This document shows, in pieces, positions 8,915-18,000 of a stretch of 64,000 nt of DNA. A program made the position numbers and the translations under genes. Origin of the DNA: CAVYPR01 sp963770505 (GTDB lineage Bacteria > Actinomycetota > Acidimicrobiia > Acidimicrobiales > RAAP-2); contig CAVYPR010000001.1 of the NCBI GenBank assembly GCA_963770505.1, positions 620,001-684,000 of the forward strand. The letters run 5' to 3'. Positions within the stretch are counted from its first letter, which is position 1. The number at the start of each line of letters is the position of its first letter. The notes under the pieces are model-generated. The model was not told where the DNA came from. It saw nothing but the letters and a program-made list of their open reading frames with translations, and ran no database searches.

Positions 8915-10543
8915 TCACGCCACCGGCCGTTCGAACCAGGTGCCGAACACGCCCTCCAGGGCGCGCATGGCCTCGCCCACGGTGACGTAGGCGTGGGCGG
9001 CCTCGATGAGGGCCGGCATGAGGTTGACCGTCGGGTCGGCCGCCTCGGCGGCCAGCCGCCCGAGTGCCCCCTGCACGGCGCGGTCGTCCCGCCGGCCCTT
9101 CACCGCCGCCAGGTCGGCCAGCTGGCGGTCCTCGACCGCCGGGTCGACGTAGAGGGTCGGGACCTCGGCGTCGTCGCCCTCGGTGTAGCCGTTCACCCCG
9201 ACCTGGACCCACCGGCCGGCGGCGATGTTCGTCTGGAAGCGGTAGGCGGCGTCGGCGATCTCCGAGCAGAACCAGCCGTCCTCGATGCAGGCCAGCACCC
9301 CCTCGAGCATCGACCCCGAACCGGCCGCCTCGAGGTGGGCGAAGATCTCGGAGGCCTGGCGCTCGAGCTCGTCGGTGAGCGACTCGACCAGCCACGAGCC
9401 GCCCAGGGGGTCGGCCACGTGGGCCACGCCGGTCTCCTCGGCGATCACCTGCTGGGTGCGCAGCGCCAGACGGGCCGCCCGCTCGGTGGGGAGGGCCAGC
9501 GCCTCGTCGTAGGAGTCGGTGTGCAGGCTCTGGGTGCCCCCCAGCACGCCGGCCAGGGCCTCGATGGCCACCCGGGCCAGGTTCACCTCGGGCTGCTGGG
9601 CGGTGAGGGAGACCCCGGCGGTCTGGGTGTGGAACCGCAGCTGGGTGGAGCGGCCGTCGGCGGCGCCGTAGCGGTCGCGCAGCCAGCGCGCCCAGATGCG
9701 CCGGGCGGCGCGGTACTTGGCGATCTCCTCGAAGAAGTCGATGTGGGCGTTGAAGAAGAAGCTGAGGCGGGGGGCGAACCGGTCGACCTCCAGGCCGGCG
9801 GCCACCGCGGCCTCGACGTAGGCGAACCCGTTGGCCAGGGTGAAGGCCAGCTCCTGGGCGGCCGTCGACCCCGCCTCGCGGATGTGGTAGCCCGAGACCG
9901 AGACCGGGTGCCAGCGGGGGAGCTCGGCCGCGGCGAAGCGGACCAGGTCGGTGACGAGGCGGACGCTCGGCCGCGGCGGGAACACGTACTCCTTCTGGGC
10001 CTGGTACTCCTTCAAGATGTCGTTCTGGATGGTCCCCGACAGGGCCCGGCGGTCCACGCCGGTGCGGTCGGCCACGCCGATGTACATGGCCATGACCACC
10101 GGGGCGGCCGAATTGATGGTCATCGAGGTGCTGACCGAGCCCAGGTCGATCCCGTCGAACAGTCGCTCCATGTCGGACATCGTGTCGACGGCCACCCCGG
10201 CCCGGCCGACCTCGCCCTTGGCCAGCGGATCGTCGGAGTCGCGGCCGAGCAGGGTGGGCATGTCGAAGGCGGTGGAGAGCCCGTCGCCCCCCGAGCGCAG
10301 CAGCTCCTTGAACCGCTGGTTGGTGTCCTCGGCCGTGCCGAAGCCGGCGAACTGGCGCATGGTCCACAGCTTCGAGCGGTACATGGAGGCGTAGGGGCCC
10401 CTGGTGTAGGGGAACTGCCCGGGGAGCTCGGCCTCGTCGGGCCCGTAGACGGGGTCGAGGGGGACGCCCGACATGGTCTCGAAGGGGACCGGACGGACCT
10501 TCGAGCGGTCGAACTCCTCCTGCCAGGCGCGCCGGTCTCCCAC
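8915..10543 (-). CDS. Isobutyryl-CoA mutase-like large subunit (IcmA-type)
   Basis: 542 residues from GTG at 10543. The open frame extends further upstream, but that part is low quality and the family match starts at DRRAWQEEFDRSKVRPVPFETMSG. TIM-barrel acyl-CoA mutase without the C-terminal B12 domain, which is encoded by the next gene. Substrate-selecting residues are readable: Phe65 in RQFAGFG and Gln183 in QAQKEYVFPP, 118 apart. In methylmalonyl-CoA mutase these positions are Tyr89 and Arg207 (118 apart); in Streptomyces isobutyryl-CoA mutase they are Phe80 and Gln198. The likely reaction is therefore isobutyryl-CoA to n-butyryl-CoA rearrangement, not the methylmalonyl reaction. No MeaB-type chaperone gene is adjacent. 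Confidence 0.85.
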   Translation of the reverse strand: MGDRRAWQEEFDRSKVRPVPFETMSGVPLDPVYGPDEAELPGQFPYTRGPYASMYRSKLWTMRQFAGFGTAEDTNQRFKELLRSGGDGLSTAFDMPTLLGRDSDDPLAKGEVGRAGVAVDTMSDMERLFDGIDLGSVSTSMTINSAAPVVMAMYIGVADRTGVDRRALSGTIQNDILKEYQAQKEYVFPPRPSVRLVTDLVRFAAAELPRWHPVSVSGYHIREAGSTAAQELAFTLANGFAYVEAAVAAGLEVDRFAPRLSFFFNAHIDFFEEIAKYRAARRIWARWLRDRYGAADGRSTQLRFHTQTAGVSLTAQQPEVNLARVAIEALAGVLGGTQSLHTDSYDEALALPTERAARLALRTQQVIAEETGVAHVADPLGGSWLVESLTDELERQASEIFAHLEAAGSGSMLEGVLACIEDGWFCSEIADAAYRFQTNIAAGRWVQVGVNGYTEGDDAEVPTLYVDPAVEDRQLADLAAVKGRRDDRAVQGALGRLAAEAADPTVNLMPALIEAAHAYVTVGEAMRALEGVFGTWFERPVA

Positions 10544-10616
10544 GTGATGATGGTACGCCGCGGACGCCGGGCTCAGGTGCCGGGAGCGGTTCGGGGAGGC
10601 TGCTCCGGCGGTCGGC

Positions 10617-12128
10617 TCACCACTCGTCCTCCACGTCGGGCTCCTCGGGGCTCGAGTGGCCGGGGCCCCACACCACGAAGACCGGGTCACGCGAGGACAG
10701 CCGCCAGCCGCGCCCGGGAGCCTGCTCGCCCCGGCCCACGCCGATCTGCACCAGGTTCCCGAGCCGGTCGGCGGCGGCCGCCGCCCGCTCGAGGGAGGCG
10801 AAGGTGGCCACGACCCGGCCGCCGGGCCGCAGCGCCGACAGCACGGCGTCGAGGACCTCGAGCCCGCCGCCGCCCACGAAGGCCCGGTCCGGGGCGGGCA
10901 GCCCGGCCAGGGCCTCGGGGGCACGGCCGTTGACGACGTGCACGGCGGCCCCGAGGGACATGGCGTTGGCCGTGACCCGGGCCGCGTCCTCCGGTCCCTC
11001 CTCCACGGCCAGGACGCTGAGGCCGGGCCGGAGCAGGGCGCACTCGACGGCCACGCTGCCGCTGCCGGCACCGACGTCCCAGAGCACGCCCGCCGCCGGC
11101 AGGGCCAGCTTGCCCAGGACCACCGAGCGGACCTCGGACTTGGTCATGGTCCCGGCCCGGTGGGTGAAGGCCGAGTCCGGCAGCCCCCAGGCGAGGACCT
11201 GGTCGGCCACGCTCCCCGACGCCGTCCCGGGGGCGTGCGCCGCCCCCCCGGTCGCCCAGCCGGTCATGTTGAGGCTGGCCGGCCCGAGCAGGACGACCAC
11301 CGAGACGGGGTCGAAGCGACCGCCGGCCAGCTGCTCGAGCGAGAGCTCGGTCACCTCTTCGTCGGCCGAGCCCAGCCGACTGCAGACCGCCACCAGGTCC
11401 AGGGCCACCCCGGCCTCGAGCAGGGCGCGGCCCAGCGCCTCGGGCGGGGCCCCGGCCGAGGTGAGCACGGCCGCCTTGCGGGCGGTGCGCACCACGTTGG
11501 CCGACTCGGCGAGGGTGGGCCCGTCGACCGGGATGACGACGCTGTCCTCCCACGGCAGGCCGAGGCGGGCGAAGGCCACCGAGACCGACGAGGGCCCCGG
11601 GACCACCTGGATCGAGCGGCGGTCGAGGACCCGGTCGAGGGCCCCGACGACGCCGAAGAACCCCGGGTCGCCGGCCACCAGCACGCACACCCGCCGCCCG
11701 GCCTGGCTCGACCGCTGCCGCACCGCCGCGGCCAGCTCCACGGCGTCGTCGCCGACCTCGACCACCTCGGGGGGCGCGGCCCCGGGGGTGCGTTCGGCCC
11801 ACGACCGCCACAGCGCCAGCTCCCGGCGACCCCCCATCACCACGTCGGCGTCGGCCAGGCCCCGACGGGCCTCGGGGGAGAGGAGCTCGGGCCGGTCGTC
11901 GGAGAGGCCCACCACGGTGACCGCCGGGGGCGACAGCGGCCCGCGGGCTGCTTCGGGAGATGGAGCCGGCCGGGCAACCGAGGGCAGGAGCTGGGTGGGT
12001 GTGGCCAGGCCGCCGGCGGCCATCACCTCGGTCGGCGCGTCCAGCGGGGTGACGGCCGGGTGCTGCGCGGTGGGCTCGTCGGTGACCGGCGGGACCGCCG
12101 CGGTGGGGGGGCCCGGGAGCTCAGCCAC
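10617..12128 (-). CDS. cobL: Precorrin-6Y C5,15-methyltransferase (CbiE-CbiT fusion)
   Basis: 503 residues. After a Pro/Ala-rich N-terminal extension of about 65 residues comes a tetrapyrrole methylase domain (CbiE, about 68-280, with VAGDPGFFG and VPGPSSVS) and then a Rossmann SAM methyltransferase/decarboxylase (CbiT, about 300-490, with LWDVGAGSGSVAVE). CobL methylates precorrin-6Y at C5 and C15 and decarboxylates the acetate side chain in aerobic cobalamin synthesis. It sits 73 bp downstream of the B12-dependent mutase genes on the same strand; an operon joining coenzyme supply to its user is plausible. The N-terminal extension is longer than usual and its start is uncertain. Confidence 0.88.
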   Translation of the reverse strand: MAELPGPPTAAVPPVTDEPTAQHPAVTPLDAPTEVMAAGGLATPTQLLPSVARPAPSPEAARGPLSPPAVTVVGLSDDRPELLSPEARRGLADADVVMGGRRELALWRSWAERTPGAAPPEVVEVGDDAVELAAAVRQRSSQAGRRVCVLVAGDPGFFGVVGALDRVLDRRSIQVVPGPSSVSVAFARLGLPWEDSVVIPVDGPTLAESANVVRTARKAAVLTSAGAPPEALGRALLEAGVALDLVAVCSRLGSADEEVTELSLEQLAGGRFDPVSVVVLLGPASLNMTGWATGGAAHAPGTASGSVADQVLAWGLPDSAFTHRAGTMTKSEVRSVVLGKLALPAAGVLWDVGAGSGSVAVECALLRPGLSVLAVEEGPEDAARVTANAMSLGAAVHVVNGRAPEALAGLPAPDRAFVGGGGLEVLDAVLSALRPGGRVVATFASLERAAAAADRLGNLVQIGVGRGEQAPGRGWRLSSRDPVFVVWGPGHSSPEEPDVEDEW

Positions 12129-12236
12129 GCCGCGTCGGGCGCTCGCCGGCCGCCGGGTCTCGGGCCGCGTCGGGGGTGGTGGACACGGGTCCCAGGCTAC
12201 GGCCCGCTCCCGCCGGCGGGAAGGACCGTCCAGCCG

Positions 12237-14126
12237 TCAGCCCTCGGGGGCGCTCACCGTGTCCTGGGCGGCGAACTGGGTGCGGTAGAGCTCGGCGTAG
12301 AGGCCGTCGGCGGCCAGCAGCTGGCGGTGGGTGCCGCGCTCGACGATCCGCCCGTCGTCGATGACCAGCAGTTCGTCGGCCTCGCGCACGGTCGAGAGGC
12401 GGTGGGCGATGACCACCGAGGTGCGACCGGCCAGGGTCGAGCGCAGGGCCTCTTGCACCGCCGCCTCGGACTCGGAGTCGAGGTGGGCGGTGGCCTCGTC
12501 GAGCACCACCACGTCGGGGGCCTTCAGGATGAGGCGGGCCAGGGCCACCCGCTGCTTCTCGCCCCCTGACAGGCGGTAGCCGCGCTCGCCCACCACGGTG
12601 TCCAGGCCGTCGGGCAGTGTGGCCACCAGGTGGAGGATCTGGGCCAGCTCCAACGAGCGCAGCAGGTCGTCGTCGGTCGCCTCGGGCCGGGCGTAGAGGA
12701 GGTTGGCCCGCAGGGTGTCGTGGAAGAGGTGGGGGTCCTGGGTGACCACGCCGACCGCGTCGCGCACCGAGGACATGGTGGCGTGGCGGACGTCGACCCC
12801 GTTGATGCGCACGCTGCCCGAGGTGGCGTCGTAGAGGCGGGGCACCAGGTTCGAGATCGTGGTCTTGCCGGCCCCCGAGGGCCCGACCAACGCCACCATC
12901 TGCCCGGGCTCCACGGTGAAGGAGACCTCGTGGAGCACCTCGGTGCGCTCGGCGGCCTCCAAGACGGCGACCGCCTCGAGCGAGGCCAGGGAGACGTCCT
13001 CGGCCGACGGGTAGGAGAAGCGCACGTGGTCGAACTCGACGGTGGCCGGGCCCCGGGGGATCTGGCGGGCGTCGGGGTCCTCGGCCAGCATGGGCACCAG
13101 GTCCAGCACCTCGAAGATCCGCTCGAAGGAGACCAGGGTGGTCATCACGTCGAGGTTGACGTTGGAGAGCTGGCTCAAGGGCGCGTACAGCCGGGCCAGG
13201 TAGGCGGTGATGGCCACCACGGTGCCGACGGCCATGGTGCCCTGGGCCGCCCGCACGCCGCCGTAGCCGTAGGCGAAGGCGGTGGCCAGCGCGGCGGTCA
13301 GGGTGAGGGCGACGAAGAACAGCCGTGAGTAGAGCGCCTGGTTGATGCCGATGTCGCGCACCCGGGCGGCCTTCTGGTCAAATTGCTCAGCCTCGGCCTC
13401 GGGCCGGCCGAAGAGCTTGACCAGCATGGCGCCCGACACGTTGAACCGCTCGTTCATGACCATGTTCATCTCGGCGTTGAGGTTGTAGCCCTCCCTGGTC
13501 ATCGCCCCGAGCCGGCGTCCCACCATGCGGGCCGGGATGAGGAAGAGGGGGAGCAGCACCAGGGCGACCAGGGTGATCTGCCAGCTGAGGATGAACATGG
13601 CGACGAGGACGATGGCCACGGTGATCAGGTTGCCCACGACGTTGGACAGCAGTGTGGTGAAGGCCTGCTGGGCCCCGATGACGTCGTTGTTCAGCCGGCT
13701 CACCAGCGCCCCGGTCTGGGTCCGGGTGAAGAAGGCCAGCGGCATCCGCTGAATGTGCCGGAAGACCTTGGCCCGCATGTCGAAGATGAGGCCCTCCCCG
13801 ATGACGGCCGAGATGCGCCTTGTGTAGAGGGAGAGCACGGCGCTGACGATGGCCAGGGCCGCGGCGACCAGGGCGAGGGCGACGACGAGATTCGGACGGT
13901 GATCGAGGATGCCCTTGTCGATGATGGCCCGCAGGATGAGCGGGTTGATGGCGCCCACCACGGCGTCGAGGACCACGACCGGGATGAAGACGGCGAGGAT
14001 GCGGCGGTAGGGGACGGCGAAGTGCAGGATCCGCCGGGTGGTCCCCTTCTTCACCCGGTGGTCGAGGACCGAGCGGTCCTGGCGGAACGAGCGCAGGCCG
14101 TTCCAGCCGCCGCCGCCCATCCCCAT
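12237..14126 (-). CDS. ABC exporter, fused membrane and ATPase domains
   Basis: 629 residues if started at the ATG at 14126 (a second ATG at 14120 has better spacing to AGAGGG). The open frame runs on to 14411 but the extra residues are Pro/Gly-rich and unlike the family. Type I exporter: six membrane helices in the first 310 residues, then a nucleotide-binding domain with Walker A GPSGAGKTT, signature LSGGEKQR, Walker B VVVLDEATAHLD and the switch His in VIAHRLS. Half-transporters of this kind dimerise and export lipids, peptides or drugs. An unusual spacer (residues about 365-420) between the domains contains an insertion around LASLEAVAVLEAAER inside the early ATPase domain. Cargo unknown. 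Confidence 0.88.
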   Translation of the reverse strand: MGMGGGGWNGLRSFRQDRSVLDHRVKKGTTRRILHFAVPYRRILAVFIPVVVLDAVVGAINPLILRAIIDKGILDHRPNLVVALALVAAALAIVSAVLSLYTRRISAVIGEGLIFDMRAKVFRHIQRMPLAFFTRTQTGALVSRLNNDVIGAQQAFTTLLSNVVGNLITVAIVLVAMFILSWQITLVALVLLPLFLIPARMVGRRLGAMTREGYNLNAEMNMVMNERFNVSGAMLVKLFGRPEAEAEQFDQKAARVRDIGINQALYSRLFFVALTLTAALATAFAYGYGGVRAAQGTMAVGTVVAITAYLARLYAPLSQLSNVNLDVMTTLVSFERIFEVLDLVPMLAEDPDARQIPRGPATVEFDHVRFSYPSAEDVSLASLEAVAVLEAAERTEVLHEVSFTVEPGQMVALVGPSGAGKTTISNLVPRLYDATSGSVRINGVDVRHATMSSVRDAVGVVTQDPHLFHDTLRANLLYARPEATDDDLLRSLELAQILHLVATLPDGLDTVVGERGYRLSGGEKQRVALARLILKAPDVVVLDEATAHLDSESEAAVQEALRSTLAGRTSVVIAHRLSTVREADELLVIDDGRIVERGTHRQLLAADGLYAELYRTQFAAQDTVSAPEG

Positions 14127-14752
14127 CCCTCTGCCCGGTGGTGGCACGACCGTTCCTCCCGTCTTCAGAGACGCCGGAGCCCCGGGGCCGGGCCCGACCG
14201 GGCCGACCGCCCCAGGGAGACCCAGAGCGGGGGAGCGGGGCTCCACCGGCCGGGGGCCGCACGTCGCACGGACGACGAGTTCACCCAGGCGGGCGCTCGT
14301 CGCATTCGGTTCGGAGCCTATCGGTGCCACCGTCGAGATCAGGCCGTCACCAGTCCACACGGGTCCCGTCGGCCCGGTGCGCAGGGCCCACGCCAGGCCG
14401 GTCGCCGACAAACAAGCGAGGTCATCTCCAGGTGCACCGATGCATCGCCGCCCCGTCGCTGCGCTCTCGGCGGCCGCTGGTGTCCTGCGCCACGCGATCC
14501 GCCTCCACGGGCATGAGGGGAGGTGAGCGCTCGACGGGGGAGCCCCCCGGGAGCCAGCACCACCGGGTCCAACGCCGCCCCGGACGCGACCTGGCGCGAG
14601 CGAACCGGGAACGAGGCACGGGCGCTGGTCCCATCGTGCCAGGACGCGCCCGCGGGCGCCCGTGCTGCAGGCGCGCCAAATGAACGACCGTTTGACGAAA
14701 AGCGCACGCTGAGTCGTGTGAACGTTCGCGCGCAGAATTGAGACGGTCTTGA
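14127..14752. other. Long intergenic stretch, no gene seen
   Basis: About 630 bp between the divergent exporter and the giant surface protein. The only open frames are short, Arg/Pro-rich and lack family features or ribosome binding sites. The last 100 bp are less GC-rich and lead into the promoter described next. It may carry upstream regulatory sites for both genes; I see no clear repeat or operator. Confidence 0.5.
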
Positions 14753-14781
14753 TTGACGAATTTGGGCGTCACTTGTAGGGT
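14753..14781 (+). promoter_or_regulatory. Sigma70-type promoter for the giant surface protein
   Basis: TTGACG (14753-14758), a 17-bp spacer, and TAGGGT (14776-14781). This is the best two-box promoter in the window. Transcription would start around 14788, leaving a leader of about 308 nt before the ATG at 15097. Confidence 0.6.
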
Positions 14782-14788
14782 CCCATTG

Positions 14789-15096
14789 TGGGCGGGAGCG
14801 TGGGATCGGCAGCTGATAAAGGATCGCGCCCTCCCACGCCGTGCAACCCTTATCGGGTTCCGCGCGCATCTCCGATGTCGTCAGCTTGGCCGTGCCGGCG
14901 AACGGAGCCGGTTCTACCGCGGTCTGTGAGAGCACGTGCGATGCTCTCGGCGCGAGCGGCAGCGGAGCCCGAGCGAGCTCCTCGCCGGACTGCACGACCA
15001 CGATGACCACCGAATCTGCTGGCGTGCCGGTGGCAACCGGCGGTTCGAAAATCGCAGGGCACGAAGCCACTTCCCAGCGTGGCCCAAGGGGGACAG
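14789..15096 (+). ncRNA. Structured 5' leader, candidate riboregulator
   Basis: The inferred leader can fold several local stems. An 8-bp stem GCGTGGGA (14798-14805) pairs with TCCCACGC (14832-14839). AACCC/GGGTT forms a small hairpin at 14845-14859. GAGAGCA/TGCTCTC pairs at 14928-14948. Close to the start codon, GTGGC (15030-15034) pairs with GCCAC (15066-15070) enclosing CC/GG pairs and the 6-bp stem GCGGTT/AATCGC with a CGAA loop (15040-15055). The last element resembles the P1/P2 part of the c-di-GMP-I (GEMM) riboswitch (GGCAAACC ... GGGACGCAAAGCC) but lacks exact core bases and an obvious tetraloop receptor. Function is a hypothesis only. Confidence 0.35.
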
Positions 15097-18000
15097 ATGC
15101 GGCGTAACCAGCAGCGCATTCGAGGAGCTATCTCGCGCCTGTGTGCGGTCGCCCTTGTGGCTGCATTTGTCGGGGCGGCGGCGGGCGGCACGCTTATCTC
15201 GAGCGGCACGGCGGGGGCCGCCACGCCGTCGGGCACGTACCACTGCACGTTCACCACAGCGAGCACACCGAGCAACACCGTCACCACGCCGAATCTCTCG
15301 TACCCCATCAGTGGGCAACTCTCGAGCGCCGTCCTCAAAATCGCTCACCAGGGCAACTCCGTCCGGGCCTCGTGCTCGGGCCTCGCCCCACACGAGTCTG
15401 CAGGACTTGTGCAGGCTTCAAGCCTCCTCACACTCGACACACTGGCAAGTGACCAGCGCTACGCCACATTGGCCCACGCCACACTCGGAGGCTCGGCGAC
15501 CGCCGCGGGCACATTGCAAGAGTCCTTCAACACGACATTTCACGACTCGTCGACACCCACAGTGACCTGTGCGACGAACAAGATCGCGGCCAACCTCGGC
15601 GCGCCGCGGTGCTACGGCGTCCTCGTGGACATCGAATCGACGACCGCGCTGGCGGCCGTCTCCTTCACATACACCGACGACGCCGCGGCGACACCTCCAT
15701 TGATCGCCCTCACAAAGTACAGAGTGAACAACGCAGCGGCGACCACGTCGCTGAATGTCTCGACGACGTCTGGCTACTGGTATGGCGCGGCCGCCGCGGG
15801 CTCTCCGGCAGCCTCGTACCACGGCCACGCGGTCCCATCCCCGAAGGTCCTCATCACAGGCACCCCGATCCAGACAGCCGGCACCGCCGGATCGGGTGCG
15901 ACCACCCTGGCGGTCAGCGCCTCGCACTACACGATCGGCACACGCACATCGCACGTCAACCCGGTGATCACCTACCCGAGAATGACCGGCAGCGTGACGA
16001 TCCCCATGGGCCTCTCTCCCGGGGTCCACACCTTCTCGGTCGAGGAGCCCACAGTCAACAACGGCACAGCGTTCGTGGTCAAGGCATCTACGAACTTCCT
16101 CGTTCCGGCGGCCACACCCTGTGGCACCAACGGCGCGTACTCCTCGAGCGGTACAACCTTCAGCTGCACCTACAAGGAAAACGGAACGTTCAGTGCACCG
16201 TGGATAGCCGGCACATTCACCGTCACCGCCGCCGGGGCTGTCGGTGGCACAGGGCTTCCGGGAGGTGTCGGCGGCAATGGCGCCTTCGTCTCCACGAAAG
16301 GGTCGATTCCCGGCGGCCTCACACTCTCCGTCGGAGTCGACGTCGGAAGCGGCAGCGGCGGCCTGGCCCCGGCGTCGGGCGGCAATGGGGGCGGGGAGTC
16401 GGACCTCAGGCTCTCCCCGATTGGCCACACCCCCCCCACGTTCCTCGCCGTCGCCGGTGGTGGAGGCGGCGGTGGTGGAGGCGGCGGCGGGAACAGCTAT
16501 TTCGGCGTGGGCGGTAACGGTGGAGGCGCCGGTGCGGCCACCACCGGTGCGGGCAACGGAGGTTGCGCACAGCTGAGTGGCGGCTTCGGAGGGACGGGCT
16601 CCGGAGGCGGCGCCGGCTGTGGAAATGGAACCGCCGGTAGCGCGGGACAGGGAGGAACGGGCGGTACAGGCCTGCCCTTCGGCACCGGCGGGGACGGCGG
16701 AGGCGGTGGAGGGGCCGGCTACGTCGGCGGCGGTGGTGGTGGCGGTAATGCCAACGGCACGAGCGGTGGTGGCGGGGCCGGTTCGAGCTACGCGCGGGGC
16801 CATACAACGCACATCTCCACAAACGAGCAGAGTCCGTACGTCAAGATCAGCTGGTCCAAGGCCACAACAGGACTGACACCAAGACGACCGGCCATCGACT
16901 CACTCACGCCGGCCAGCGGATCCACCTCCGGCGGCACCAACGTGACCATCACCGGGGCGAAGCTCACAGGCGCCACGTCGGTCAAGTTCGGCACAACCCC
17001 AGCTGCCAGCTTCGTGGTGGAGAGCCCAACCACCATCGAGGCCACGTCACCGGCTCACGTGGCCGGAACAGTCGCGGTCACGGTGACCACGTCCAACGGG
17101 ACGTCGACAACCTTCGCCGACACGACACGCTTCACTTTCGCCGCCCCGTGGACACTCCTGGTGAGTGCGTTCCAGACGTCGGGGACGGTCACGCTCACAT
17201 CGACAATCACCGCCCCGACAAACCAATCCCTTGCCGTCCAGCCCGATACGACAGTCACGCTGAACCTGAACGGACACACCCTTGAGATCCCCAACCCCGA
17301 CGTCAATCCCGGCATTTGGGTTGGGGGAGCCCTGACCATCGAAACAACGGCGGGTGGCACCGGGGTGCTGGAAGCCGACGGCACCACATACGCCGCGGGA
17401 ATCGGCTGTGGCTACACATGTGCCATGGGCACAGTCACGATCCGTGGCGGCAAGATCATTGCCCGCGGTGGGTATGACGGCGCGGGGATCGGCGGCGGCA
17501 ACCTCGTTTCCAATGGAAAGGTCACAATCAGTGGCGGCACCGTGACCGCCACCGGCGGCGAATACGGTGCAGGGATCGGCGGCGGCCGCGGTGGTTCCGG
17601 GGGGACGGTCACGATCAACGGCGGCACGGTGACCGCCACCGGCGGCCCCGGCGGCACGGTCACAGGCACATTCAAAACAGGCGCCGCGGGGATCGGCGGT
17701 GGCACTTACGGCTCCGGGGGGACGGACACCATCACGGGTGGCACCGTGAACGCCACCGGCGGCACAGGCGGGTCAGGAATCGGCGGCGGCGGCGGCGCGG
17801 GTGGATCCGGGGGGACGGTCGCGATCAGCGGCGGCATGGTGACAGCCCACGGCGGCCTGATCGGCGCGGGGATCGGGGGCTTCACATCCGGGGGGACGGT
17901 CACTATTAGTCACGGCGCCACCGTGACCGCCACCGCCGGCAGCAATGCGTCCGCGGTCGGCTCGGCTCAGGTCGACGGCTCGTTCGGGTCGTTGACAAAC

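Noticed and set aside
8036..10933. 965-codon plus-strand open frame
   Set aside because: It lies opposite the mutase and cobL genes, whose proteins match known families; the composition (Arg/Gly/His-rich) is that of a GC-rich shadow frame.
8915..11071. Mutase start at the far upstream end of its open frame
   Set aside because: The extra residues run through cobL in another frame and are Ser/Arg/Pro noise; family similarity begins at GTG 10543.
14127..14411. Longer N-terminus of the ABC exporter
   Set aside because: Pro/Gly-rich with no membrane or family features; the ATGs at 14126 and 14120 are better supported.
15041..15055. GGTTCGAAAATC as a tRNA T-arm
   Set aside because: No acceptor, D or anticodon arm can be drawn around it and no CCA-adjacent stem; it fits a leader hairpin better.
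16200..16800. Gly-rich part of the giant protein as a PE_PGRS protein
   Set aside because: There is no PE domain and the Gly-rich stretch is internal between other extracellular domains.
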